Shown here: positions 24,382-32,916 of the stretch, piece by piece
Position numbering within the stretch: the stretch's first letter is position 1
Layout of the letters: every line of letters begins with the position of its first letter
Origin: Anaerolineales bacterium
GTDB lineage: Bacteria > Chloroflexota > Anaerolineae > Anaerolineales > Villigracilaceae
Direction: 5' to 3'
Assembly (NCBI GenBank): GCA_013360875.1
Contig: JABWAU010000019.1
Coordinates: forward strand, 1 to 42,785
DNA: 42,785 nucleotides
The notes under the pieces: generated by a model
Databases searched by the model: none
Told to the model about the DNA's origin: nothing
The model's input: the letters and a program-made list of their open reading frames with translations, nothing else
Made by a program: the position numbers and the translations under genes

Positions 24382-24897
24382 TCAAACCTGTTGGACCAGA
24401 TCTGTCAGACTCCGCCTCGACCCGCCCTCTGGAACCTCCGACGGGTAACCGACGGGAAGCATCGCCACCGGACGATGAGCCTGCGGAGCCTCGATGATTT
24501 GGCGGACAGCCTCTTCGTCGAACGCGCCCACCCAAACGGTTGACAACCCAAGCGCCGTCGCCGCAAGCATGGCAAACGCGCAGGCAATGGAGGCATCCTG
24601 TATGCAATACAGTTCCATGCCGCGCTTTCCGTATTTTTCCGCTGATCTATCCGGGTGCGCGCAAAAGACCAACACCAGCGGCGCCTGCGCGAGGAATTCC
24701 TGACCGCCGGAGGCTTCGACCAGCGCAAGTTTATGCTTGGCGTCGCAAACTAGGTAGACTTCATACGCCTGCAGGTTCCCCGCTGATGGCGCCCGGTTCA
24801 GGGCTTCCAGAATTTTCCAGGACTTTTCCGCTTCGACCGGCTGATCCTTGAACGCGCGTATGGAACGCCTTCTGGCTATGACATCGAAATAATCCAT
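24382..24897 (-). CDS. Nitroreductase-family FMN oxidoreductase
   Basis: A 171-residue member of the nitroreductase fold family. FMN-binding residues are in [14 protein letters not shown] and [16 protein letters not shown]; the C-terminal part has [16 protein letters not shown] and [11 protein letters not shown]. Members reduce nitroaromatics, quinones or enoates, or cut flavin rings; the physiological substrate here is unknown. It is expressed from a promoter just upstream and is followed by the acyl-CoA dehydrogenase gene after 17 bases, so the two form an operon and may act on one substrate pathway. AAAGGA lies before the ATG at 24897. Confidence 0.9.
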   Translation of the reverse strand: MDYFDVIARRRSIRAFKDQPVEAEKSWKILEALNRAPSAGNLQAYEVYLVCDAKHKLALVEASGGQEFLAQAPLVLVFCAHPDRSAEKYGKRGMELYCIQDASIACAFAMLAATALGLSTVWVGAFDEEAVRQIIEAPQAHRPVAMLPVGYPSEVPEGGSRRSLTDLVQQV

Positions 24898-24922
24898 GGC
24901 CGCCGTCCTTTCCTTGAAATTC

Positions 24923-24950
24923 ATTATAGACAGGCACATTTGCTTTTCAA
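24923..24950 (-). promoter_or_regulatory. Promoter of the nitroreductase operon
   Basis: On the minus strand: TTGAAA (24950-24945), 16 bases and a perfect TATAAT (24928-24923), about 25 bases before the ATG. Confidence 0.7.
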
Positions 24951-24973
24951 GTGATTTTTATCCGTGACTATGC

Positions 24974-25002
24974 TTGCCTTTTGCCGGGAAATCGAGTATT
25001 AT
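24974..25002 (+). promoter_or_regulatory. Promoter of the PadR operon
   Basis: TTGCCT (24974-24979), 17 bases and TATTAT (24997-25002). The expected start near 25009 lies immediately before the PadR-type dyad at 25016-25032. Confidence 0.55.
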
Positions 25003-25015
25003 ATCGTCAACCTAC

Positions 25016-25049
25016 ATGTCGCAAGACGACATATCGGAATGAACATTCC
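25016..25049 (+). promoter_or_regulatory. Two palindromes between promoter and padR (likely PadR operator)
   Basis: The first is ATGTCG-CAAGA-CGACAT (25016-25032), which contains the ATGT/ACAT half-sites typical of PadR operators. The second is GGAATG-AA-CATTCC (25036-25049) and ends two bases before the start codon. Binding would block early transcription or translation, so the operon is probably autorepressed. Confidence 0.6.
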
Positions 25050-25051
25050 AA

Positions 25052-25393
25052 ATGGAACAACCTGTTCAACTCCCTCTTACTGAAACCACCTATTTCATCC
25101 TGTTAAGCCTTTCACCGAAGCCGAAGCATGGTTACGCCATCATGAAGGATGTGCAGGCGCTCAGTGATGGTCGTATCATCCTCAGCACCGGCACCCTGTA
25201 CGGCGCGCTCAAACGCCTGCTCGATCAGGGTTGGATCATCCGCCTGGAGGAATCCGCTCCCAAAGGCAACATCCGTGACCGCAAGGTGTACAGACTCAGC
25301 GAACATGGGCAGCGAGTGTTGAAGGACGAAGTTGCCCGCCTGAACAAACTGCTCACCGCGGCAGACCGACGCATGGTCGAGGAGCGTGCATGA
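25052..25393 (+). CDS. PadR-family transcriptional regulator
   Basis: A 113-residue winged-helix repressor of the PadR family. It shows TTYFILLSLSPKPKHGYAIMKDV, then STGTLYGALKRLLDQGWI (the recognition helix region) and the wing RDRKVYRLSEHGQRVL, with a short C-terminal helix for dimer formation (PadR-s2 size). Such proteins usually repress their own operon and release DNA on binding a small ligand or cell-envelope stress signal. Palindromes typical of PadR sites lie just upstream. The stop overlaps the next gene by four bases (ATGA), so it heads the five-gene operon. The Shine-Dalgarno site is weak and overlaps the second palindrome. Confidence 0.92.
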   Translation: MEQPVQLPLTETTYFILLSLSPKPKHGYAIMKDVQALSDGRIILSTGTLYGALKRLLDQGWIIRLEESAPKGNIRDRKVYRLSEHGQRVLKDEVARLNKLLTAADRRMVEERA

Positions 25394-26574
25394 ACGATAA
25401 GGCGCGGCTGGCAGAGAAAGCAAGGAAGATCTTGAAAAGTTTGCCGCGCCTGGCGGCCACCCTCGGTTGTGCCGGTTTGTTGATTGGCGGTTTGGTCGTC
25501 ATTGCCATGCAGGGCATGGCTCTCGTTCTTGATGACGACACCCAAAAACGCGTCATCCATGTTTTCATCGCCGACCTGAATGGCGACGGTCATCAGGATG
25601 TCTTCATGGTGACCAATCAAATGCACCGCATCGCGTTCAACGACGGGACGGGAAAGTTTACCTCCAGCCGGGAACTGTTCATGCGGAAGTACGCGCTGGC
25701 GCTGGGCGATCTGAACGGGAACGGGCAGTTGGATGCCATCCTGACAAAGTTCGAAAATGCGGAGATGGGAGGAGATCTGCTGATGGAGTGCGGCGAGATG
25801 TCATCCGATTATATTTTCCCGGTCAGCACAGTGGATGTTCCAAACCAGGTCTTTGCGGTACGGGATGGGAATCACGATGGCATTCCAGAAGACTTTGTTG
25901 CAGGCTGTTGCGGCGGCGGCACGACGATGATGAATTATGAGTTCCTGCCATCGGATCGCCATCCCTGTTTGGGATCGGCTCCTCCCGCGGCTGCCGCACT
26001 GGGAGATCTGAACGGCGACGGCTCGCTCGATGTCTTCCTCGCCAAGGGATGGATGCTTGTAAATGGGGAGACTCAAACCACCACACCGAACGAAGTCTGG
26101 TTCAACAACGGAACGGGGAATTTTACTGATAGCGGTCAGAGGTTGGGAAATGCGCAAAGTTTTTACGCGGTTCTGGGAGATCTGAACGATGACGGTTACC
26201 TCGATGCAGTGATCGGCAACCGCGAGGGAGGCGAGGTCTGGTTCAACGACGGTCAGGGCAACTTTACCAAAGGCAGCCAGCGTTTGGGGCGCGGTGTAAC
26301 CGATCTCATTTTCGTGACCGACCTGGACAATAACGAAAGTCCGGATCTGTTTTTGGGAGGAAATACTTCCGGACGAGTCTGGTTGAACGACGGCAAAGGG
26401 CAGTTCAAAGCGGGGCAGCGAATCGCTTACAGTCGCCATGAGGCAGTTGCAGTTGGCGATGTGACCGGCGACGGCATCCCCGATGTTTTCGTGGGCGGAC
26501 CCGACTCATACCAATTATGGCGCGGAAACGGAGACGGAACTTTCAGCGCCGAGAGCCGGACCTCCTATCGGTGA
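25390..26574 (+). CDS. Membrane-anchored FG-GAP/VCBS repeat propeller protein
   Basis: A 394-residue protein with an N-terminal anchor (TM at about residues 18-43) and the rest outside the membrane. At least six repeats carry the calcium-loop pattern D-x-N-G-D-G: FIADLNGDGHQDVF, LGDLNGNGQLDAI, LGDLNGDGSLDVF, LGDLNDDGYLDAV, VTDLDNNESPDLF and VGDVTGDGIPDVF. They should fold as an integrin-alpha-like beta propeller that binds Ca2+ and perhaps a ligand. No enzyme motif is visible. The segment AGCCGGGTTMMNY between repeats is unusual, with paired cysteines. The role in the operon is unknown; a ligand-sensing or adhesion role is a guess. Confidence 0.85.
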   Translation: MNDKARLAEKARKILKSLPRLAATLGCAGLLIGGLVVIAMQGMALVLDDDTQKRVIHVFIADLNGDGHQDVFMVTNQMHRIAFNDGTGKFTSSRELFMRKYALALGDLNGNGQLDAILTKFENAEMGGDLLMECGEMSSDYIFPVSTVDVPNQVFAVRDGNHDGIPEDFVAGCCGGGTTMMNYEFLPSDRHPCLGSAPPAAAALGDLNGDGSLDVFLAKGWMLVNGETQTTTPNEVWFNNGTGNFTDSGQRLGNAQSFYAVLGDLNDDGYLDAVIGNREGGEVWFNDGQGNFTKGSQRLGRGVTDLIFVTDLDNNESPDLFLGGNTSGRVWLNDGKGQFKAGQRIAYSRHEAVAVGDVTGDGIPDVFVGGPDSYQLWRGNGDGTFSAESRTSYR

Positions 26575-26578
26575 CCGC

Positions 26579-27643
26579 ATGAGATCATATCTTGTGAATC
26601 CGCTCGCCCATTTTTACCGGCTTCTCTTGAACGCCTATCCTCCATCGTATCGCGCACAGTTCGGACGCGAGATGTACGACACATTCATCGAGGGGATCGA
26701 GGATGCCGAGTCTCACGGGACCCTTGGCTGGTTCCTGCTCAAGGAATTGCGCGACACGCCGAAGGCGCTTGCGAACGCCTATTGGGATGGGTGGAGGACC
26801 AAACTGCAAACCGGGATTCATGTCCTGCAAGACATCGCTTCGATCTCCGACCTTCCGCCTGCTCCGCCAGACGGACGCGAGTCCTGGCGTCAGGCTTTCC
26901 TCGAGTTGAGCCTCTTCACCGTTGCCGCATTGTTGCTCATCACGGTCACTTACTTCAACGGCATGCACGCAGGCTGGCAGCGCGACCCTGAATTCCTCGG
27001 CAAAGTGATTCTGTCGTTGACCTTGCCCTTCCTGCTCCTCGGTCTGTGGCGCGGACTGCCGCGCTGGGCGTATCCGTTTGGCGGGCTGTTGGTGGGATAT
27101 CAGGTGTTCGTCTCGTATCAATCCAGCATGTGGCTGTTCCTGTTCATCATGTTACTGGCGTTCCTCGCGCTGGCGATCGCGGAAGTTGTTACCGACCCGC
27201 AGCGATCCCTCCTGCCGCTTCCGCTCCGGCGCGTGGGGCAAAGCCTGTCGGTGGATTGGACGCGTCTGTCCTTCGGGATGTTCGGCGCGGTGCCGTTGGT
27301 CATCCTGCTCGCATTTGACGATGCCCACGTGAACAGCCGCACGCCCTACCTTGCAATATCCGCCTTGATGATGGTGGTCTGTGCTCTGATCTACTGCCGG
27401 AGCCGCGAAAGGAGCTTGCAGATCTCCGCGCTCCTCGCGGGTCTGACCTTCTCGATCTGCGGCGCCTGGCTGGACAAGATCCATTTTGCCGGCGGCTTGA
27501 TAAATTGGGTCACGGTTCCCTCCGCTGGAATCGAGGAAATGTTCTGGTTGTTGAAACTATGGATTCAATGGGGAGCGCTGATAATATCGCCCGTTCTCCT
27601 CACCCTGTTGGGACGCGCTGTCAATCTGAAGCGCGCGGTCTGA
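26579..27643 (+). CDS. Membrane protein with permease-prefix-like N-terminus
   Basis: A 354-residue protein. The first 75 residues are soluble and contain FYRLLLNAYPPSYRAQFGREMYDTF, resembling the permease prefix domain at the N-terminus of some FtsX-like (ADOP) ABC permeases that often accompany PadR genes. After a linker, about eight TM segments follow (roughly residues 110-345), without the large extracellular domain or FtsX motif of those permeases. It starts four bases after the FG-GAP stop. No ATPase partner is in the operon. The function is unknown; it may be a membrane scaffold for the two propeller proteins downstream. Confidence 0.75.
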   Translation: MRSYLVNPLAHFYRLLLNAYPPSYRAQFGREMYDTFIEGIEDAESHGTLGWFLLKELRDTPKALANAYWDGWRTKLQTGIHVLQDIASISDLPPAPPDGRESWRQAFLELSLFTVAALLLITVTYFNGMHAGWQRDPEFLGKVILSLTLPFLLLGLWRGLPRWAYPFGGLLVGYQVFVSYQSSMWLFLFIMLLAFLALAIAEVVTDPQRSLLPLPLRRVGQSLSVDWTRLSFGMFGAVPLVILLAFDDAHVNSRTPYLAISALMMVVCALIYCRSRERSLQISALLAGLTFSICGAWLDKIHFAGGLINWVTVPSAGIEEMFWLLKLWIQWGALIISPVLLTLLGRAVNLKRAV

Positions 27644-27658
27644 TCCGAGGCTCAAGCG

Positions 27659-30262
27659 ATGCTGAATCTGATCATTTTCATATCGCCGGTCCTGCTGCTC
27701 ATCATCATCGGCATCCTCATCCGTGCGCGCGGAAATTCCGAGACCGCCGGGCGGCGGTACTTCCTTTTCCTGGCTTGGACCGCCATCGGAGCGCTGGCAT
27801 TGATCCTCCTCAATTGGATCTTCCCTCGTTCCATCTTTGGTTTTGGACTGGCATTGTTTCCCGTGATCCCCGGGCTGGTCGTATTGACCCTCCTGCACTG
27901 GCGCGAATGGACCTCCCTGAGCCGACGGACAAGGAATCCGATTTTGTTTGCAGCGGGTTTCCTGTCCGTGACGATCTTCGTACAACTACTGCGCGTCATC
28001 CTGAAAGGCGACTCTTATCAACGCGAATCGCTCTTTTTTGGGATGGCACTGCTTGCCGTCTCGATGTTCCTGCTCATCGCCTGGATTTGGGGGAAGCATT
28101 CTCCGTTCCTGCTTTTCTTTATAAATGTTCTTTATCTGACATTCTTTCTGGCATTCGATCTGGGGGCGTTAACCATGTTCACCGAAACCGCGCCTGGGCA
28201 GATGCATCTGCATGTCTTGAGTATCCTGGCATACCTGGCAATCCCGGGCATGACCATCCCGGTCATGGCGATGTTGACCGCAGGCATGCTGATCTCATCT
28301 TCCACAACCGACGAAGTCACACCGGTTGCATGGAGTTCGATCCTTGGGCGGTTGACGCTCGTCATCATTTTGTTCGGATTGCTTTTATATGTATATCGTT
28401 GGCTTTGGTTGTGGGATGAAATGGAAGACGGCCTCCGCTGGATCTTCATGATAATGGTTTCGGGTGTTGCGTCGCTCTCCGCCGGGATGGTGATCGCATT
28501 GACCACAACAGGTATCCGCCGCTGGGCCGGGTTGATCTTTGCCATCGCAGTGATGGGTCCCATTTATCTGGCAGCCATGACCAATAGCGGCACGTGGAGC
28601 GGGATCACGAACTATACGATCACCGAGGAACGCGCCGCACGCATCCAAAGCGCCATCGAGAGTCATCATGCCCAAACGGGCTGGTATCCCTTGAGCCTCG
28701 ACGAATTGGTTCCGGGCGAACTGTGGCGGGTTCCGCTTCCCATGATCATGCCGGGACAGGGCTGGTGTTATCAGGGCGGTTCGAATTATTACCGCCTTGG
28801 CGCGGTCTATCGTGAGCATTGGAGTTCGCCGTATTTTGAAGTGCGCGTATATGCCTCCGCAGGGGATGTGCCGGAGGGAAACTGGGAGTGTGACGAGAAA
28901 CTCGCTGAAGTGATGTCGCAGAGCAGTTTCTACGGACCTCCTCCCACGCCTGTACCGTTTCCCGCCAGCGAGGTTTCGGTCCCGCGCGTGATCGTCGAGC
29001 CGATCCTTCAGGCGCGATCATTTTCAGTTGGAAATTGGTCGCCGGATGGGAAACTCCTCGTCTTCGGGTTGACCGAATATTTCATGACGGATGGGATCGA
29101 ACACTTGACGATCAATCTGCGTTTCCTCGACGTGAACAGCGGGGAGATCTGCCAGCCCAGCCAAAGTAAATGGACGGTGCGACAATCGAACGGTCTGCGC
29201 GACCATTCCGCCTGGCTGCCGGACGGGCGCTTCCTCTTCGTGACCGAGGCTGGTGCAATGACCCTGTTCCGTCCCTGCGCTGACAGCGTGGAGGAGCTGG
29301 CGGATCGGTATCCTGTCGCGTTCACGCATGTGATGTCATCCGACGAGGGAGGCGGGCACATCCTGCTGAAGAATGAAGAGGCGTATTGGTTGATGGACGG
29401 GATCAGCCTCGAGGTGAGAAAGATCGAGGGCGTCCCAACAGAGTCGTATCGTCCGTGGTATGACTGGTCGCCGGGCGGTGAGCGTCTCGCGCTGTCCCTG
29501 ATGAGCGGACCGCAGGTCGAGGATGAGGCGTTCCTGTATATCGTGGATTGGGCGAGCGCGGGGGTGGAGGAGGTCATCCCGCTCGAAGGCGCTTCGGACG
29601 CGAACCTGCCCATCGTCGAGTGGCTGACGCGTGACGAACTGTTGTTGCATGGGGGCAGGTTGACCGTGTTGGATTTCGGTTCGGACCCGCCCGCTGTGAC
29701 CGATGTCCTGCGCGATATTTTCCTCCTGGATATCGTCTACCCGTTCGATATTTCAGGCATGGATTCTGTCCGCTCGATTGATGGCGAGGGATATTACATC
29801 GGGGTACAGGTCAGCCATCCGCGCAATACGGATGCGTACGTGTATTCATCCGAAACGAGACAGGTCGAAGTCTTCCATCACGATGTCAGTACACTGCTCT
29901 TCTTCGATGCCGGTCAATGGATGCGTTTGTTGAAATGGGATGACCCGCCCGCATATCGCGATGAATACGAACTGGTCTGGATGGATAAGCCGAATGAGAA
30001 AACGAGGTTGGACGTGGAAGGTCACGTGCCGCGCGCGAACTTTCAGATGATTCCCAGATATTTACCCGGCACATCCCAACTTGTTTTCCATTCCTCGCAG
30101 GGCATTTCGATTGTCTCGATACCCGAGGGTAAAACAGTCGGCTTCTGGGAACTGTCGAGTCATGCGGAATATTTCGACGTGTTCCCCTCGCCCAATGGCG
30201 AGGCGCTGATCGTTGCTTCGGACAGAGATGGATTGTATTACATTCCTCTTTCATCAAAATGA
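27659..30262 (+). CDS. Multi-TM / pseudopilin-like / beta-propeller protein, paralogue 1
   Basis: An 867-residue protein of unknown function. Residues 1 to about 310 contain eight or nine TM helices. Residues about 320-430 form a short stretch resembling the C-terminal half of GspG pseudopilins (RIQSAIESHHAQTGWYPLSLDELVP, then GWCYQGGSNYYRL). From about 440 the protein is a WD40/TolB-like propeller with repeated W-S/L-P-D-G motifs (NWSPDGKLLVFG, AWLPDGRFLFV, DWSPGGERLALS, PSPNGEALIV). It aligns along its whole length with the next gene. GAGG lies before the ATG, 15 bases after the preceding stop. A membrane-embedded sensor is a plausible role (inference). Confidence 0.82.
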   Translation: MLNLIIFISPVLLLIIIGILIRARGNSETAGRRYFLFLAWTAIGALALILLNWIFPRSIFGFGLALFPVIPGLVVLTLLHWREWTSLSRRTRNPILFAAGFLSVTIFVQLLRVILKGDSYQRESLFFGMALLAVSMFLLIAWIWGKHSPFLLFFINVLYLTFFLAFDLGALTMFTETAPGQMHLHVLSILAYLAIPGMTIPVMAMLTAGMLISSSTTDEVTPVAWSSILGRLTLVIILFGLLLYVYRWLWLWDEMEDGLRWIFMIMVSGVASLSAGMVIALTTTGIRRWAGLIFAIAVMGPIYLAAMTNSGTWSGITNYTITEERAARIQSAIESHHAQTGWYPLSLDELVPGELWRVPLPMIMPGQGWCYQGGSNYYRLGAVYREHWSSPYFEVRVYASAGDVPEGNWECDEKLAEVMSQSSFYGPPPTPVPFPASEVSVPRVIVEPILQARSFSVGNWSPDGKLLVFGLTEYFMTDGIEHLTINLRFLDVNSGEICQPSQSKWTVRQSNGLRDHSAWLPDGRFLFVTEAGAMTLFRPCADSVEELADRYPVAFTHVMSSDEGGGHILLKNEEAYWLMDGISLEVRKIEGVPTESYRPWYDWSPGGERLALSLMSGPQVEDEAFLYIVDWASAGVEEVIPLEGASDANLPIVEWLTRDELLLHGGRLTVLDFGSDPPAVTDVLRDIFLLDIVYPFDISGMDSVRSIDGEGYYIGVQVSHPRNTDAYVYSSETRQVEVFHHDVSTLLFFDAGQWMRLLKWDDPPAYRDEYELVWMDKPNEKTRLDVEGHVPRANFQMIPRYLPGTSQLVFHSSQGISIVSIPEGKTVGFWELSSHAEYFDVFPSPNGEALIVASDRDGLYYIPLSSK

Positions 30263-30286
30263 GGCACGGGAAGGAGAAGCGTTCTC

Positions 30287-32848
30287 ATGACGACAATGCT
30301 CTTGAACCAGTTGGGAATCATCCCCGCCATATTGATCACACTGACGGGGCTCCTGATCCTGCGCGGCGAGGACAAGGAAAGGAACACTCCCCGCTTTTTG
30401 CTGTTTTTGCTGGGGGTGATGGTGTTGTTTCAACTGGCTCTTCTCATCATAAGACGTTTTTTCACCGAGCCGTATAACCAGCCGATATTTCAAGCGACCT
30501 GGCTGCTGGCTCCATCCATCCTGGGGATTCTGGCGCTCATTCTGCTGAATGCGAGGACAGCCTGGAGAAATATGAACCGCAGAACCAGGGCAGCGACCGG
30601 TCTGCTGGCGCTGGTGACGGCAGCCCTGTCCGCGTTGAACTGGAATCCTCAATGGGGGTTGGAATTCTTGATCCTGCCTGGAGCGTTGATCCTGTCGATC
30701 GGGTGGGCATTGGGAAGGCGGCATCCGCGGCTGGCAGTCATCTTGAGTTTGTTTTCCATCGCCATCCTCTTATACACACACTGGACAATGACCCACCCTC
30801 TTGATTACAACGACCCAAACGTTCGTGTGTTCGGCATGGTGCTCTACTTCCCTCTTTTCGTCATTCCCGGGCTTTCTGTGGTCATGTCGGCAGTGCTACT
30901 CACCGGCAGCCTGGCGCAGGATGATGAAAGCCCGAGCCGTTTTCATCGAACTGCAAGAATCGCATTTGGCGCAGGTCTGATTCTATATCTGGCATATATC
31001 ATCTATTTGGGCTCTGTGTGGGATCAGACCGATGATGGACTTTTTGGCTTATTTTTTACGCAACCCTCGGCAATTACAGCCATCGGCGCGGGCATGATCA
31101 TGATACTTATCCTGCGCGGCAAATCGCGCCTGGCTGGGATATTCTTCATGATCGTTGTGCCCATCCTGCTAAACCAATCCTTCGAGGCGGGCTGGCGGGT
31201 TTCCTACCATGAGATCACTGAGGGAAGGGCGGAACGTATCGCCAGCGCGCTAGATCAATTCCATGCGCGCGAAGGAAATTACCCCGAATCCCTGAACGAG
31301 TTGACCCCTCGCGATCTGCTGTTCATCCAACAGCCGGTGATACTGGCTGGTGAAGAATGGTGCTATGAAAGCGGCGGGAATTATTACCGGCTGGCGGCAT
31401 TCTACCGGGAATTCTTCAGCGCGCCGGTCTCCCTGCGCCTCTACGAATCTGCCGGCGAAGTTCCTTCCAGTCCCATGCCGTGCGAGGAACGATTGGCGGA
31501 AATGAAGGGAAAATACTATTCCCCGATGGAGGATCCGAACGCGATGCGTCCGCCCATCCCCACGCCTCTGCCGGAGATTGACGTGGAGATGCCGAGGACG
31601 GAGGTCCAACCGCTGCTCGATGGCGCGTCCGCCTTCGCTGGAAGTTGGTCGCCGGATGGATTGTATTTCGTCTTCGGGACGCAGGGCGCGAACACGACCA
31701 TCCATTTTCTGAACGGCAACACCGGCGTGATCTGCACGGCGGAGAGTCAATTCTCCCGTATGGATGGGTTGCGCGAACATTACGCCTGGCTGCCGGATGG
31801 ACGCATCCTGTTTATTGACACGGCTGGCGGGATGGTCGTGTTGACGCCGTGTAACTCAGAAGTCGAGCGATTGACGAATCGTTTCAATGTGACCTTTACT
31901 CAAATTGGGGCATACGCGCCGGAGAGCGGACGTCTCCTTTTACGGAGCGACAGCGCCTATTGGGTGCTGGACAGCCGCACATTGGAAGCGCGATTGATTC
32001 CCGAAGTCGCTCCCAACCCGTATGAGTTTCATTGGGACCGGTATGTATGGCTACCCGGCGGCGAACGACTGGTCATTGCCCGGCTGGACGGACGCCAGGG
32101 AAGCAATGCCGGTTCAACGCTTTATCTGATTGATGGGCACATCGGCGAAGTTCTAAAAAGCCATTTCATGGAAGGGGATTTCGGTCAAAGCGCGCCCTGG
32201 ATGGAGGCGATCAGCGATTCGGAAGTCCTCCTGTTCGCGCAGGGAGAATGGCTCATCATGGATTTCAGTGCGGATCAAGTTACGTTCACCAATGTGCTGG
32301 AGGACATCTTTGGCTTGGATATTAAATTCCCGGATGATGTATCCGCTTCCGGTTCACATCTGGAGGGCGATGGGAGCGGGTATTATCTCGCTGTCCGTCT
32401 CAATCATCCGCGCAACCAGGCGACGTACCTGTACTCCTCCCGGACCGGGCAGAGGTATGTCTACGATCACGAACATCACACCCTTTTGATCTTCCCCGAT
32501 GGCTATTTGATGGAAATGCCAAAACTGGAGACTACGTCAACCTACCGCGACGAATACAACATTGTGATGGTGAATAATCCTGAAACCGCGCAACCCCGGT
32601 TGACCCTGACCGGGCACACGCCCCGCGAATATCCCCATTTGAGTATCGAATACCTGCCGCACAGTTCCCGATTGGCTGTCGCTTCGGCGCACGGCGTTTC
32701 GCTGGTCTCCCTGCCGGATGGAGAAATGCTGGCATACTGGTCGCTGGTCGGCGATGGGTTTTCACCCTGGATCACCGCATCGCCGGACGGGTCCGCTTTG
32801 GTGGCGGTGAAGGAATTGGGAGGGTTGTATTACATTTCGTTGCGATAG
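30287..32848 (+). CDS. Multi-TM / pseudopilin-like / beta-propeller protein, paralogue 2
   Basis: An 853-residue tandem paralogue of the preceding gene with the same layout: eight or nine TM helices to about residue 305, the pseudopilin-like part (RIASALDQFHAREGNYPESLNELTP, then EWCYESGGNYYRLAAFYREF), and a propeller from about 440 (SWSPDGLYFVFG, AWLPDGRILFID, VWLPGGERLVIA, ASPDGSALVAV). The soluble part is more conserved between the two than the membrane part. AAGGAG gives a good ribosome site. It is the last gene of the PadR operon. The duplication suggests a heteromeric complex or diverging ligands. Confidence 0.82.
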   Translation: MTTMLLNQLGIIPAILITLTGLLILRGEDKERNTPRFLLFLLGVMVLFQLALLIIRRFFTEPYNQPIFQATWLLAPSILGILALILLNARTAWRNMNRRTRAATGLLALVTAALSALNWNPQWGLEFLILPGALILSIGWALGRRHPRLAVILSLFSIAILLYTHWTMTHPLDYNDPNVRVFGMVLYFPLFVIPGLSVVMSAVLLTGSLAQDDESPSRFHRTARIAFGAGLILYLAYIIYLGSVWDQTDDGLFGLFFTQPSAITAIGAGMIMILILRGKSRLAGIFFMIVVPILLNQSFEAGWRVSYHEITEGRAERIASALDQFHAREGNYPESLNELTPRDLLFIQQPVILAGEEWCYESGGNYYRLAAFYREFFSAPVSLRLYESAGEVPSSPMPCEERLAEMKGKYYSPMEDPNAMRPPIPTPLPEIDVEMPRTEVQPLLDGASAFAGSWSPDGLYFVFGTQGANTTIHFLNGNTGVICTAESQFSRMDGLREHYAWLPDGRILFIDTAGGMVVLTPCNSEVERLTNRFNVTFTQIGAYAPESGRLLLRSDSAYWVLDSRTLEARLIPEVAPNPYEFHWDRYVWLPGGERLVIARLDGRQGSNAGSTLYLIDGHIGEVLKSHFMEGDFGQSAPWMEAISDSEVLLFAQGEWLIMDFSADQVTFTNVLEDIFGLDIKFPDDVSASGSHLEGDGSGYYLAVRLNHPRNQATYLYSSRTGQRYVYDHEHHTLLIFPDGYLMEMPKLETTSTYRDEYNIVMVNNPETAQPRLTLTGHTPREYPHLSIEYLPHSSRLAVASAHGVSLVSLPDGEMLAYWSLVGDGFSPWITASPDGSALVAVKELGGLYYISLR

Positions 32849-32851
32849 GCG

Positions 32852-32898
32852 GCGTCTCATCTGCCTGCGCCGAAGCGTAAGAGACGCTCGCTAGCGTC
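32852..32898. terminator. Hairpin region between convergent genes
   Basis: Two alternative stems overlap: GCGTCTC/GAGACGC (32852-32858 with 32881-32887) and GACGCT/AGCGTC (32883-32888 with 32893-32898). There is no T-run, so a role in termination is only likely from position. Confidence 0.3.
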
Positions 32899-32916
32899 GG
32901 ACTTTGCGCTGTAATA

